The position numbers and the translations under genes were made by a program. The notes under the pieces were generated by a model, which saw nothing but the letters and a program-made list of their open reading frames with translations, did not search any database and had not been told where the DNA came from. A stretch of DNA of 64,000 bases from Streptomyces goshikiensis (lineage in GTDB: Bacteria > Actinomycetota > Actinomycetes > Streptomycetales > Streptomycetaceae). The stretch's first letter is position 1, and each line of letters opens with the position of its first letter. Positions 24,535 through 33,450 of the stretch are shown here, piece by piece. Location of the stretch: assembly GCF_014650555.1 (NCBI RefSeq), contig NZ_BMVE01000005.1:372001-436000 (forward strand), given 5' to 3'.

Positions 24535-26562
24535 TCAGCTGGGCAGCCTCAGCGTGACCGCGGACTGGAGCAGATCGGGCGAGGTCCAGGCGGAGCGGTT
24601 GCCGGCGTACGCGGTGCCGAAGTCCGCGGTGCCGAGCAGGAGCTGCTTCTTGGTGCCGTTGGGGGCGGTGACCGGGGCCACCACGCCGAAGGGGGCCTTG
24701 ACGGTGACGGTGGTGCCGATGCGGTAGGCGGTGACCTTGTTGGCGGCGACGGCCTTGTCCCAGGCGGCGCGGCGGCTGAGCTCGACGCCGGTGTCCTTCA
24801 TGCTCTGGTTCACGATCGGCGCGCTGGGGGCGAAGAGGGTGCCGTAGGTGTCGAGGACCTGGTTGAGCACCGGGTAGAGGGTGCGGTCCTCGGCGAGGTT
24901 GGCCTGGTGGACGTAGTGCGGCTTCGGGTCGTTGGCGAGCACGTGGCGCAGGGCGGTGCGGGCCTCGGCGGGGACGATGGTGTTCAGGTAGCCGGTGTTG
25001 ACGTCGAGCGGGGCCGGCAGGCAGGTGGAGGTCGCCGGGTTGTCCTCGCAGAGGCCGCTGCCGCCGTCGGCGCGGCTGGTGTAGATCCAGTTGTACTCGT
25101 CGGCCATCTCCGCGTTGGTGCCCGTGTTGTAGTACACGTTCATCGGGTAGCGGGGAACGGTCAGGGCGGCGCCGACCGCACGCTGCGCGGGCTCGCGGGA
25201 GTTGTCGCTGCCCGCCCACTTGACGCCGTTGTCGGCGAGCGCGCCGGCCAGGTTGGGGTTGTCCTGGGGCTGCTGCGGGAGGGTCTTGAGGCCCGAGTGC
25301 TCGCCGGTGACGAGCTCGGTCCGGTCGGTGGCGATGCCCTTGGACGCCGCCCAGTTGTTGTTGTCGCGGATCTGGGCGGAGATCTCGGCCCGGCTCATGT
25401 AGTTGACGGCGCCGTTGGCGTTCTTGGTGCAGGTCCACGGCGAGGCGGAGGTGTCCTGGGTGCAGCCCAGGAAGAGGTGGGTGTACGTGTGGTTCATCCA
25501 GCGGAACTTGGCCCGGTCCGCGATCAGCTGCGCGGTGAGGGCGTCGGTGCCGCCGTTCTCGGCCTTCCACTCCTCCCCGGCACCGGCGTTGAAGAGCATG
25601 TCGAGCTTGAAGCCCTTGCTCTGCTGCCACTGCACCGCGTACTGGGCGTCCGCGGCGGTCATCCGGATGGAGCTCTCCTGGCCCTCGCCGCCCGCGCAGG
25701 CGTAGTCGCCCGGCGTGCAGTTGAGCGACTTGCTCCAACGGGCGTCCGGCGCGAAGACGTCGTCGACGTGGACCGCGAAGTAGTTGCGGCTCTGGCCGAG
25801 GTGCACCCCCTGGGTGAGCCAGTCGACGATGCCGCGGGCCAGCAGCCGGAACTGCTGCTGGTACTGGTTGTAGCCGAAGGTGACCACCAGTTCGCTGCGC
25901 CCGTCGTGGGCGTACTCGCCGACCAGCGAGGCCCGGCCCCCGCCGACCGGGGCGTCGAGGTAACTGGTGTAGCCGGCGCGCGGCTTGCCCATGAACCCGT
26001 AGCTCTCGGGGACGAGAGCGGAGTTGTCCTCGAAGGTGACCTGACCTCCGAGGTACCCGAAGGGCCCCGCCTTGCCGGCCGCGGTGACGGCCGCCTGGGT
26101 GCCGTCGAGCTGACCGCTGTACCCCCCGTTGTCCGTGTACTCCAGACCCACGCCCGGGTGGGCCCAGGTGTAGGCGTCGACCTGGCGGATCCCGTACGTC
26201 GTCTCGTACGCGGTCAGCGCGGCCATCTCGGCCGAACCGTCCCCGAACGGGTTCTCGTTCGGCAGGACCACGCCCTGGTACTTCGCGCGCGGCCGGCCGT
26301 CGACCGTGTCGCTGAGGAATCCGGCGTTGATCACCGGGCGGCTGCCGCTGCCCAGGACGACGCGGGTGAACGGGACTCCGGTGTCCCGGAGCTCCGCGGT
26401 GATCGCCTCGACCGAGCTGCCGCCGTCGTCGACGACCAGCACCTTCAGGTCGACGCGTGGTGTCACGACCGCCTCGGCGGCCGCGGCGGGTACTGCGACG
26501 GACATCAAAGCTGCCGCGGCCATGGCGGCGGCGACCCTGTTCATCCGGTTCTTGTTGACCAT
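24535..26562 (-). CDS. Secreted CE18/Agd3-like polysaccharide deacetylase
   Basis: A 675-aa exported protein. The start MVNKNRMNRV (26562) follows GGAAAGG by five bases and gives a classical signal peptide ending in PAAAAEA (about 20-31). The middle has FAVHVDDVFAPDARW with Asp267 and Asp268, and WMNHTYTHLFLGC with His358 and His362. An Asp plus HxxxH set is the metal site of NodB-fold deacetylases. The overall layout (N-terminal Rossmann-like part with LVVDDGGSSVEAI, central deacetylase domain, C-terminal beta part) resembles Agd3, the fungal galactosaminogalactan deacetylase of family CE18. It should remove acetyl groups from an N-acetylgalactosamine polymer outside the cell. It heads the five-gene minus-strand locus. 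Confidence 0.8.
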   Translation of the reverse strand: MVNKNRMNRVAAAMAAAALMSVAVPAAAAEAVVTPRVDLKVLVVDDGGSSVEAITAELRDTGVPFTRVVLGSGSRPVINAGFLSDTVDGRPRAKYQGVVLPNENPFGDGSAEMAALTAYETTYGIRQVDAYTWAHPGVGLEYTDNGGYSGQLDGTQAAVTAAGKAGPFGYLGGQVTFEDNSALVPESYGFMGKPRAGYTSYLDAPVGGGRASLVGEYAHDGRSELVVTFGYNQYQQQFRLLARGIVDWLTQGVHLGQSRNYFAVHVDDVFAPDARWSKSLNCTPGDYACAGGEGQESSIRMTAADAQYAVQWQQSKGFKLDMLFNAGAGEEWKAENGGTDALTAQLIADRAKFRWMNHTYTHLFLGCTQDTSASPWTCTKNANGAVNYMSRAEISAQIRDNNNWAASKGIATDRTELVTGEHSGLKTLPQQPQDNPNLAGALADNGVKWAGSDNSREPAQRAVGAALTVPRYPMNVYYNTGTNAEMADEYNWIYTSRADGGSGLCEDNPATSTCLPAPLDVNTGYLNTIVPAEARTALRHVLANDPKPHYVHQANLAEDRTLYPVLNQVLDTYGTLFAPSAPIVNQSMKDTGVELSRRAAWDKAVAANKVTAYRIGTTVTVKAPFGVVAPVTAPNGTKKQLLLGTADFGTAYAGNRSAWTSPDLLQSAVTLRLPS

Positions 26563-26919
26563 TTCGGCCTTTCCCCCCGCAGGCTCCTCCGGGCGGGCCA
26601 CTGGCGGTGCGGCCGGGCCGGAGAGGCTCTGTGGAAATCATGCAAAGGGACCCCGCGTCCCCTTGCGAGAGTGGGTCGAGTCTCTAGGACTGCGTCAGGT
26701 CTGAGAGGCAAACCTGGAACAGAGGCCACAGATGGGTGAACCTGATGACCCGATGATCGAACAACTTGCCAAACCATTCGAGTGCCGTACGGATGAGCGC
26801 CTGCGCGTAGGCTCATTTCCGGCGGCCGTCGGGCTCTCATACGATCGCTCCGGAGCGGCCGGCGACCCCGACGCGACCGAAGCGCCCACACACACAAACG
26901 GAAGCGAGACCTCACCACC
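26563..26919. other. Divergent intergenic region between deacetylase gene and pepA
   Basis: 357 bp without a gene. It holds an inverted repeat at 26642-26666 (listed separately) and, for pepA, a TACGAT -10-like hexamer at 26840-26845 with only a weak -35. No promoter for the deacetylase gene stands out clearly. Confidence 0.5.
26642..26666. promoter_or_regulatory. Inverted repeat upstream of the polysaccharide locus
   Basis: GCAAAGGGAC (26642-26651) pairs with GTCCCCTTGC (26657-26666) with a single mismatch and a 5-base spacer, about 80 bases before the deacetylase start. It could be an operator or a leader hairpin. Confidence 0.35.
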
Positions 26920-28461
26920 GTGACTGCTCTGACTCTCAGCACTGCCGGCGCCGCGACGCTGCGCGCCGACGCCCTCGTGGTCGGCGTGGCGAAGGGCCCC
27001 AAGGGCCCCGTCGCCGCCGCCGGCGCCGAGGCCGTGGACAAGGCCTTCGACGGAAAGCTCGCCTCCGTGCTCGAAGCGCTCGGTGCCTCGGGCGCCGAAG
27101 GCGAGATCACCAAGCTGCCCGCGCCGGCCGGCCTCAAGGTCCCGGTCGTGCTGGCGGTCGGGCTGGGCTCCGTACCGGAGAAGGACGAGTCCTACGACGA
27201 GGAGACGCTGCGCCGCGCCGCCGGCGCCGCCGCCCGCGCGCTGCACGGCACCAAGAAGGCCGCCTTCGCGCTCCCCCTGGACGACGCCTCCGCCGTCACC
27301 GCCGTCGCCGAGGGCGCGCTGCTCGGCGCGTACGCCTTCACCGCCTACCAGGGCGGCGAGACCAAGACCTCCAAGAACGCCGACAAGAACGGCGGCCCGA
27401 AGCAGCCGCTCGCCGAGGTGGCCCTGCTCGGCGCCAAGCCGCGCGACAAGGAGCACAAGGCCGCGGCCGAGCGCGCCACGGTCGTCGCGACCGAGGTCAA
27501 CATCGCCCGCGACCTCGTCAACACCCCGCCGAACGACCTCACCCCCGAGGCCTTCGCCGCCGTCGCGTCCGCGGCCGCGAAGGAGAACGGCGTCAAGGTC
27601 CAGGTCCTGGACGAGAAGGCCCTGGTCAAGGGCGGCTACGGCGGCATCATGGGCGTCGGCAAGGGCTCCGAGAACCCGCCGCGCCTGGTGAAGCTCACCT
27701 ACACCCACCCCAAGGCCGTGAAGACCCTCGCCTTCGTCGGCAAGGGCATCACGTACGACTCGGGCGGCATCTCCCTGAAGCCGGCCGGTCACAACGAGAC
27801 GATGAAGTGCGACATGGCCGGCGCCGCCGCCGTCTTCGCCTCCGTCGTCGCGGCCGCCAAGCTGGGCCTCCAGGTCAACGTGACCGGCTGGCTCGCGCTC
27901 GCCGAGAACATGCCGTCCGGCTCCGCCACCAAGCCCGGTGACGTGCTGCGCATGTACAGCGGCAAGACCGTCGAGGTCCTCAACACGGACGCCGAGGGCC
28001 GGCTGGTCCTCGGTGACGCGCTGACCAAGGCCTCCGAGGACAACCCGGACGCGATCGTCGACGTCGCCACCCTGACCGGCGCGATGGTGCTGGCCCTGGG
28101 TGACCGCACCTTCGGCGTCATGGCCAACGACGACGCGTTCCGCACCTCCATCCACGAGATCGCGGAGGAGGTCGGCGAGGCCTCCTGGCCGATGCCGCTC
28201 CCGCAGGACCTGCGCAAGTCGATGGACTCCCCCACCGCCGACATCGCCAACATGGGTGTCCGGATGGGCGGCGGTCTGGTGGCCGGCCTCTTCCTCCAGG
28301 AGTTCGTCGGCGAGGGCATCACCTGGGCCCACCTCGACATCGCCGGCCCGGCCTTCCACGAGGGCGCTCCGTACGGCTACACCCCCAAGGGCGGCACCGG
28401 CTCGGCCGTGCGCACCCTGGTGCGGCTGGCCGAGCGCACGGCCACGGGCGACCTGGGCTGA
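26920..28461 (+). CDS. pepA: Leucyl aminopeptidase PepA (M17 family)
   Basis: A 513-aa cytoplasmic hexameric metallopeptidase that removes N-terminal residues, preferring Leu. The C-terminal catalytic domain has every expected metal ligand and catalytic motif: GKGITYDSGGISLKP, MKCDMAGAAAV, ENMPSG and the signature NTDAEGRLVLGDAL. The N-terminal domain (about 1-170) is variable and Ala/Lys-rich, as in other Streptomyces PepA. GTG start. The gene ends in a perfect palindromic terminator and precedes lpdA in the same direction. Confidence 0.95.
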   Translation: MTALTLSTAGAATLRADALVVGVAKGPKGPVAAAGAEAVDKAFDGKLASVLEALGASGAEGEITKLPAPAGLKVPVVLAVGLGSVPEKDESYDEETLRRAAGAAARALHGTKKAAFALPLDDASAVTAVAEGALLGAYAFTAYQGGETKTSKNADKNGGPKQPLAEVALLGAKPRDKEHKAAAERATVVATEVNIARDLVNTPPNDLTPEAFAAVASAAAKENGVKVQVLDEKALVKGGYGGIMGVGKGSENPPRLVKLTYTHPKAVKTLAFVGKGITYDSGGISLKPAGHNETMKCDMAGAAAVFASVVAAAKLGLQVNVTGWLALAENMPSGSATKPGDVLRMYSGKTVEVLNTDAEGRLVLGDALTKASEDNPDAIVDVATLTGAMVLALGDRTFGVMANDDAFRTSIHEIAEEVGEASWPMPLPQDLRKSMDSPTADIANMGVRMGGGLVAGLFLQEFVGEGITWAHLDIAGPAFHEGAPYGYTPKGGTGSAVRTLVRLAERTATGDLG

Positions 28462-28482
28462 CGTACCTCGAATGTGACGTGG

Positions 28483-28518
28483 CGCACCCCGGGAACTCGG
28501 CCGAGTTCCCGGGGTGCG
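28483..28518 (+). terminator. Terminator of pepA
   Basis: An uninterrupted 36-bp perfect palindrome (18 + 18) 21 bases after the pepA stop. The 230 bases that follow (28519-28748) form the lpdA leader and show no further structure I can support. Confidence 0.85.
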
Positions 28519-28748
28519 TTCACCTACAACGAAATCCGTACGTTTCTACGCACTGGTAACCCTTACTTCGGGCAGAACGACCTGCCGGAGTCCGGGCCCG
28601 GCGTCCCGCGTTCCCCCGACAAATGCGAAGATGGGTTCTCGGCAGGACAGGGCCCCCACCACAGGGCCGAAGAAACTAGCGGCCGATTACCAGCCGCCGC
28701 CCGGTCACAGAGGACCGGTGCCCGGCGCACATGCATGGAGGACGTGAC

Positions 28749-30137
28749 GTGGCGAACGACGCCAGCACCGTTTTCGACCTAGTGATCCTCGGCGGTGGCA
28801 GTGGCGGTTACGCCGCGGCTCTGCGCGCATCCCAGCTGGGTCTGGACGTTGCCCTGATCGAGAAGAACAAGCTCGGCGGCACCTGCCTGCACAACGGCTG
28901 CATCCCCACGAAGGCTCTGCTGCACGCGGGCGAGATCGCGGACCAGGCCCGCGAAGCCGCCCAGTTCGGTGTCAAGACCTCCTTCGAGGGCATCGACATC
29001 GCGGGTGTCCACAAGTACAAGGACGAGGTCATCTCGGGCCTGTACAAGGGCCTGCAGGGCCTGGTCGCCTCCCGCAAGGTGACCTACATCGAGGGTGAGG
29101 GCCGCCTGTCCTCGCCGACCTCCGTCGACGTGAACGGCCAGCGTGTCCAGGGCCGCCACGTCCTGCTGGCGACCGGCTCCGTGCCGAAGTCGCTGCCGGG
29201 CCTGAACATCGACGGCGACCGCATCATCTCCTCGGACCACGCGCTGGTCCTGGACCGCGTCCCCGAGTCGGCCATCGTCCTGGGCGGCGGCGTCATCGGC
29301 GTCGAGTTCGCCTCGGCGTGGAAGTCCTTCGGCTCCGACATCACCGTGATCGAGGGCCTCAAGCACCTCGTCCCGGTCGAGGACGAGAACAGCTCCAAGC
29401 TGCTGGAGCGCGCGTTCCGCAAGCGCGGCATCAAGTTCAGCCTCGGCACCTTCTTCGACAAGGCCGAGTACACCGAGACCGGCGTGCGCGTCACGCTGGC
29501 CGACGGCAAGACCTTCGAGGCCGAGGTGCTCCTGGTCGCCGTCGGCCGCGGCCCGGTCTCGCAGGGTCTGGGCTACGAGGAGCAGGGCGTCGCGATGGAC
29601 CGCGGCTACGTCCTGGTCGACGAGTACATGCAGACCAACGTGCCGACCATCTCGGCCGTCGGTGACCTCGTCCCGACCCTTCAGCTGGCGCACGTCGGCT
29701 TCGCCGAGGGCATCCTCGTCGCGGAGCGGCTGGCCGGCCTGAAGGCCGTGCCGATCGACTACGACGGCGTTCCGCGCGTCACGTACTGCCACCCCGAGGT
29801 CGCTTCCGTCGGCATCACCGAGGCCAAGGCCAAGGAGATCTACGGTGCGGACAAGGTCGTGGCCCTGAAGTACAACCTGGCTGGCAACGGCAAGAGCAAG
29901 ATCCTGAAGACCGCGGGCGAGATCAAGCTCGTCCAGGTCAAGGATGGTGCCGTGGTCGGCGTCCACATGGTCGGTGACCGGATGGGCGAGCAGGTCGGCG
30001 AGGCCCAGCTGATCTACAACTGGGAAGCCCTGCCGGCCGAGGTCGCGCAGCTCATCCACGCGCACCCGACCCAGAACGAAGCGATGGGTGAGGCCCACCT
30101 GGCCCTCGCCGGCAAGCCGCTTCACTCCCACGACTAA
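28749..30137 (+). CDS. lpdA: Dihydrolipoyl dehydrogenase (E3)
   Basis: A 462-aa FAD-dependent disulfide oxidoreductase that reoxidises dihydrolipoyl groups of 2-oxo acid dehydrogenase complexes, passing electrons to NAD. It has FAD motif LVILGGGSGGYAAAL (11-25), redox pair Cys46/Cys51 in GGTCLHNGCIPTK, NAD motif IVLGGGVIGVEFAS and the C-terminal His-Glu site in HAHPTQNEAMGE. GTG at 28749 is chosen because GAGG lies seven bases upstream. It sits 54 bp before the E2 gene and is probably co-transcribed with it. Confidence 0.96.
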   Translation: MANDASTVFDLVILGGGSGGYAAALRASQLGLDVALIEKNKLGGTCLHNGCIPTKALLHAGEIADQAREAAQFGVKTSFEGIDIAGVHKYKDEVISGLYKGLQGLVASRKVTYIEGEGRLSSPTSVDVNGQRVQGRHVLLATGSVPKSLPGLNIDGDRIISSDHALVLDRVPESAIVLGGGVIGVEFASAWKSFGSDITVIEGLKHLVPVEDENSSKLLERAFRKRGIKFSLGTFFDKAEYTETGVRVTLADGKTFEAEVLLVAVGRGPVSQGLGYEEQGVAMDRGYVLVDEYMQTNVPTISAVGDLVPTLQLAHVGFAEGILVAERLAGLKAVPIDYDGVPRVTYCHPEVASVGITEAKAKEIYGADKVVALKYNLAGNGKSKILKTAGEIKLVQVKDGAVVGVHMVGDRMGEQVGEAQLIYNWEALPAEVAQLIHAHPTQNEAMGEAHLALAGKPLHSHD

Positions 30138-30191
30138 TTCGTCACGGGCGCGACGACCACTTCCGCACATTCGTTAGGAGCAACTGAAACC

Positions 30192-31943
30192 ATGTCGGTT
30201 TCCGTAACCCTTCCGGCGCTCGGAGAGAGCGTTACCGAGGGCACTGTCACCCGCTGGCTGAAGGCCGAGGGCGAGCGCGTCGAGGCCGACGAGCCGCTGC
30301 TCGAAGTCTCGACCGACAAGGTCGACACCGAGATCCCTTCTCCCGTGTCGGGCATCCTGGCCGCCATCAAGGTCGCCGAGGACGAGACCGTCGAGGTCGG
30401 CGCCGAGCTGGCCGTCATCGACGACGGCTCGGGCGCGCCGGCCGCTGCCGAGGCTCCGGCCGCCGCTGAGGCCCCCGCGGCCGAGGCCCCGGCTGAGGCC
30501 CCCGCCGCCGAGGCTCCGGCCGCCGAGGCCCCCGCGGCTGCGGCCCCGGCCGCCGAGGCCCCCGCTGCCGAGGCGTCCGCCGCCTCCGGCACGGACGTCG
30601 TTCTCCCCGCCCTGGGCGAGAGCGTCACCGAGGGCACCGTCACCCGCTGGCTGAAGCAGGTCGGCGAGTCCGTCGAGGCCGACGAGCCGCTGCTCGAGGT
30701 CTCCACGGACAAGGTCGACACCGAGATCCCGGCGCCGGTCTCCGGCACGCTGCTGGAGATCCTGGTCGGCGAGGACGAGGCGGCCGAGGTCGGCGCCCGT
30801 CTGGCCGTCATCGGTGTCGCCGGCGCCGCGCCCGCCGCTGCCCCGGCTCCGGCCGCGGCCGCTCCGGCCGCTCCGGCCGCCCCGGCTGCCCCCGCCGCTC
30901 CGGCTCCGGCCGCTCCGGCTCCGGTCGCCGCTCCGGCTCCGGCCGCTCCGGCTCCGGCCGCGCCTGCCGCCCCGGTGGCTCCCGCCGCTCCCGCCGCCCC
31001 GGCCCCGGCCGGTGACGAGGGCGCGTACGTGACCCCGCTGGTGCGCAAGCTCGCCTCGGAGTCCGGCGTCAACCTGTCCGAGGTCTCGGGCTCCGGCGTC
31101 GGTGGCCGTATCCGCAAGCAGGACGTCCTGGCCGCCGCCGAGGCCGCCAAGGCCGCCGCCGCCGCTCCGGCTCCGGCCGCAGCCCCGGCCGCCAAGGCCC
31201 CGGCCGCCGCCGAGGTCTCGGAGCTGCGCGGTCAGACGGTCAAGATGACCCGCATGCGCAAGGTCATCGGCGACAACATGATGAAGGCCCTGCACTCGCA
31301 GGCTCAGCTCAGCTCCGTGGTCGAGGTGGACATCACCAAGATCATGAAGCTGCGCGAGAAGGCCAAGGCCTCCTTCGTGGCCCGCGAGGGCGTCAAGCTC
31401 TCGCCGATGCCGTTCTTCGTCAAGGCCGCTGCCCAGGCGCTGAAGGCCCACGCGGTCGTCAACGCCCGGATCAACGAGGACGAGGGCACCATCACCTACT
31501 TCGACTCGGAGAACATCGGCATCGCCGTGGACTCCGAGAAGGGCCTGATGACCCCGGTCATCAAGGGTGCGGGCGACCTCAACCTGGCGGGTATCTCCAA
31601 GGCGACCGCCGATCTGGCCGCCAAGGTCCGCGGCAACAAGATCACGCCGGACGAGCTGTCGGGCGCGACCTTCACCATCAGCAACACCGGCTCGCGCGGT
31701 GCGCTGTTCGACACCGTCATCGTGCCCCCGAACCAGGTCGCCATCCTGGGCATCGGTGCCACGGTGAAGCGCCCGGTGGTCATCGAGACCGCCGAGGGCA
31801 CGAACATCGGCATCCGCGACATGACGTACCTGACCCTGTCCTACGACCACCGCCTGGTGGACGGCGCGGACGCGGCCCGGTACCTCACCGCCGTCAAGGC
31901 GATCCTGGAGGCCGGCGAGTTCGAGGTCGAGCTCGGCCTGTAA
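30192..31943 (+). CDS. sucB: E2 component, dihydrolipoamide acyltransferase with two lipoyl domains
   Basis: A 583-aa core protein of a 2-oxo acid dehydrogenase complex. Lipoyl domain 1 (about 2-76, Lys43 in STDKVD) and lipoyl domain 2 (about 134-208, Lys174) are nearly identical around the lipoyl site. They are joined and followed by long Ala/Pro/Glu linkers (about 80-130 and 212-275). The E1/E3-binding domain lies at about 277-322, then the catalytic acyltransferase domain with SYDHRLVDGADAARYL near the end. It is usually annotated SucB, but actinobacteria use this E2 mainly for pyruvate dehydrogenase because their oxoglutarate E1 carries its own E2 domain. The neighbouring aceE supports that reading. 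Confidence 0.93.
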   Translation: MSVSVTLPALGESVTEGTVTRWLKAEGERVEADEPLLEVSTDKVDTEIPSPVSGILAAIKVAEDETVEVGAELAVIDDGSGAPAAAEAPAAAEAPAAEAPAEAPAAEAPAAEAPAAAAPAAEAPAAEASAASGTDVVLPALGESVTEGTVTRWLKQVGESVEADEPLLEVSTDKVDTEIPAPVSGTLLEILVGEDEAAEVGARLAVIGVAGAAPAAAPAPAAAAPAAPAAPAAPAAPAPAAPAPVAAPAPAAPAPAAPAAPVAPAAPAAPAPAGDEGAYVTPLVRKLASESGVNLSEVSGSGVGGRIRKQDVLAAAEAAKAAAAAPAPAAAPAAKAPAAAEVSELRGQTVKMTRMRKVIGDNMMKALHSQAQLSSVVEVDITKIMKLREKAKASFVAREGVKLSPMPFFVKAAAQALKAHAVVNARINEDEGTITYFDSENIGIAVDSEKGLMTPVIKGAGDLNLAGISKATADLAAKVRGNKITPDELSGATFTISNTGSRGALFDTVIVPPNQVAILGIGATVKRPVVIETAEGTNIGIRDMTYLTLSYDHRLVDGADAARYLTAVKAILEAGEFEVELGL

Positions 31944-31974
31944 GGCTCACGCCCACGCGGTAGCCACCTCGTCA

Positions 31975-32024
31975 ACGGCGCCCTTGTCCGGAACCACTCC
32001 GGGCGAGGGCGCCGTCGTCATAAT
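31975..32024 (+). terminator. Terminator of the E2 gene followed by a -10 box for the accessory block
   Basis: ACGGCGCCCT (31975-31984) pairs with AGGGCGCCGT (32006-32015), with CCGGA/TCCGG nested inside. CATAAT at 32019-32024 follows at once and can act as a -10 for the hydrolase gene at 32059. The three-gene block therefore appears to have its own transcription unit. Confidence 0.6.
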
Positions 32025-32058
32025 CTGGCCGGTCAAGGACCGAACGGACGGGGCGGAC

Positions 32059-33450
32059 ATGGCACGGGCGCATGTGAACGATCTTGTGGTGGTACTGCCG
32101 GGGATCATGGGGAGCAGGCTGGCGGACGCCGACGGCAAGCCGGTCTGGGACCTGTCGGGCGGCGCCCTGTGGCGGGGCCTGCGCACCTTCGGCGGCTCGG
32201 TGAACCGGCTGCGGCTGCCGAAGGACATCGGCGACGGCCATCCCGGCGACGGCGTGGAGCCCGTCGGCCTCATGCGCGACGTGCACGCCATCCCCGGGAT
32301 CTGGCGGCCGGTCGACGGCTACACGGAACTGCTGGGCTGGCTGGAGCGGTCCTTCACCCTGGCCCGCGGCGAGAACCTCCTCCCCTTCCCGTACGACTGG
32401 CGGCTGTCCTGCCGCTACAACGCGGAGCGGCTGAAAGGAGCCGTCACCCGCGAACTGGAGCGCTGGCGGGCCTCCGCCCCGGACCGCCGGGACGCCCGGG
32501 TCGTCTTCGTCTGCCACTCCATGGGCGGCCTGATCGCCCGCCACTACGTCGAGCGCCTCGGCGGGCACGAGACCGCCCGCCGGGTGATCACCCTGGGCAC
32601 CCCGCACCGCGGCTCCCTGGACGGCCTCGTCCATCTGGTCAACGGCCTCCACAAGGGCTGGGGCCGGCTCGGCGTGGACCTCAGCGCCTTCGCCCGCAGC
32701 CTGCCCTCCCTGCACCAGCTGGCCCCCGACTACGCGTGCGTGAAGGGCCCGGGCGGCCTCGCGTACGCCCGCGACCTGCCGGGCCTCCCGGGCGTCGACC
32801 AGGCCCTGCTGGCGGACGCGGCGGAGTTCCACGAGGCCCTGCGCGCCGCCGCCCCGGCGGCCGAGCTGCACGCCGTCACCGGCATCCGCCAGCCGACCCT
32901 CACCACCGCGGAGATCACCGGCGACGGGCTGACCCCGCTGTGGCTCATCGGCGACTCGGACGAACGCGGCGACGGCACGGTCCCCCGCCTCGCCGCCCGC
33001 CCGGCGAACACCGACGCGACGGGCTACGCGGTGCCCGAGGCCCACACCCCCTGCGAGCAGCACGGCTCCCTCCAGAACAACAAGGGCGTACGGGACGCCC
33101 TGAGCGGCCTGCTGGGCCACGAGCGGCCGTTCCACCGGGGCGAGGAGGACGGGGACGTCCCGCTGTGCGTCCTGGCACCGTCCCTGCCGGCCCCGGGCGA
33201 CCCGTACGAGGTCGAGGTGACGATCCCGCCGGAGGTCCGCGACCACGACGCCCTCCACCTCACGGCGGAGCTCCGCCCGGCCGACGGCTCCCCGGCGCTC
33301 TCCCGCACGGTCATCCCGCAGGGCGAGGGCCGCTACACGGCGACGTTCCCGGACCCGGAGCCGGGCGCGTACCGGCTGGCCGTACGGGTGACCGCGCGGG
33401 CGGAGACGACCGTGACGGCGCTGACCGTGGTGGGAGGGGCCGGTGAGTGA
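32059..33450 (+). CDS. LCAT-like alpha/beta hydrolase (probable lipase/acyltransferase)
   Basis: A 463-aa protein of the lecithin:cholesterol acyltransferase-like family. The N-terminal strand LVVVLPGIMGSRL is the family start. LLPFPYDWRLS (107-117) is the classic lid motif. The nucleophile is Ser154 in VCHSMGGL, and TPHRGS follows. The catalytic Asp is likely in ERGDGTVPRLA and the His in CEQHGSLQNN. Residues about 375-463 form an extra beta-type domain. There is no signal peptide, so it acts inside the cell, possibly on its own membrane lipids. The ATG at 32059 is preferred over an upstream GTG-type start. Its stop overlaps the next gene by eight bases, so it is translated together with the caspase-like protein. 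Confidence 0.82.
   Translation: MARAHVNDLVVVLPGIMGSRLADADGKPVWDLSGGALWRGLRTFGGSVNRLRLPKDIGDGHPGDGVEPVGLMRDVHAIPGIWRPVDGYTELLGWLERSFTLARGENLLPFPYDWRLSCRYNAERLKGAVTRELERWRASAPDRRDARVVFVCHSMGGLIARHYVERLGGHETARRVITLGTPHRGSLDGLVHLVNGLHKGWGRLGVDLSAFARSLPSLHQLAPDYACVKGPGGLAYARDLPGLPGVDQALLADAAEFHEALRAAAPAAELHAVTGIRQPTLTTAEITGDGLTPLWLIGDSDERGDGTVPRLAARPANTDATGYAVPEAHTPCEQHGSLQNNKGVRDALSGLLGHERPFHRGEEDGDVPLCVLAPSLPAPGDPYEVEVTIPPEVRDHDALHLTAELRPADGSPALSRTVIPQGEGRYTATFPDPEPGAYRLAVRVTARAETTVTALTVVGGAGE

Noticed and set aside
30420..31015. GC-rich direct repeats inside the E2 gene
   Set aside because: They encode the Ala/Pro/Glu linkers normal for lipoyl-domain proteins and are not an independent element.
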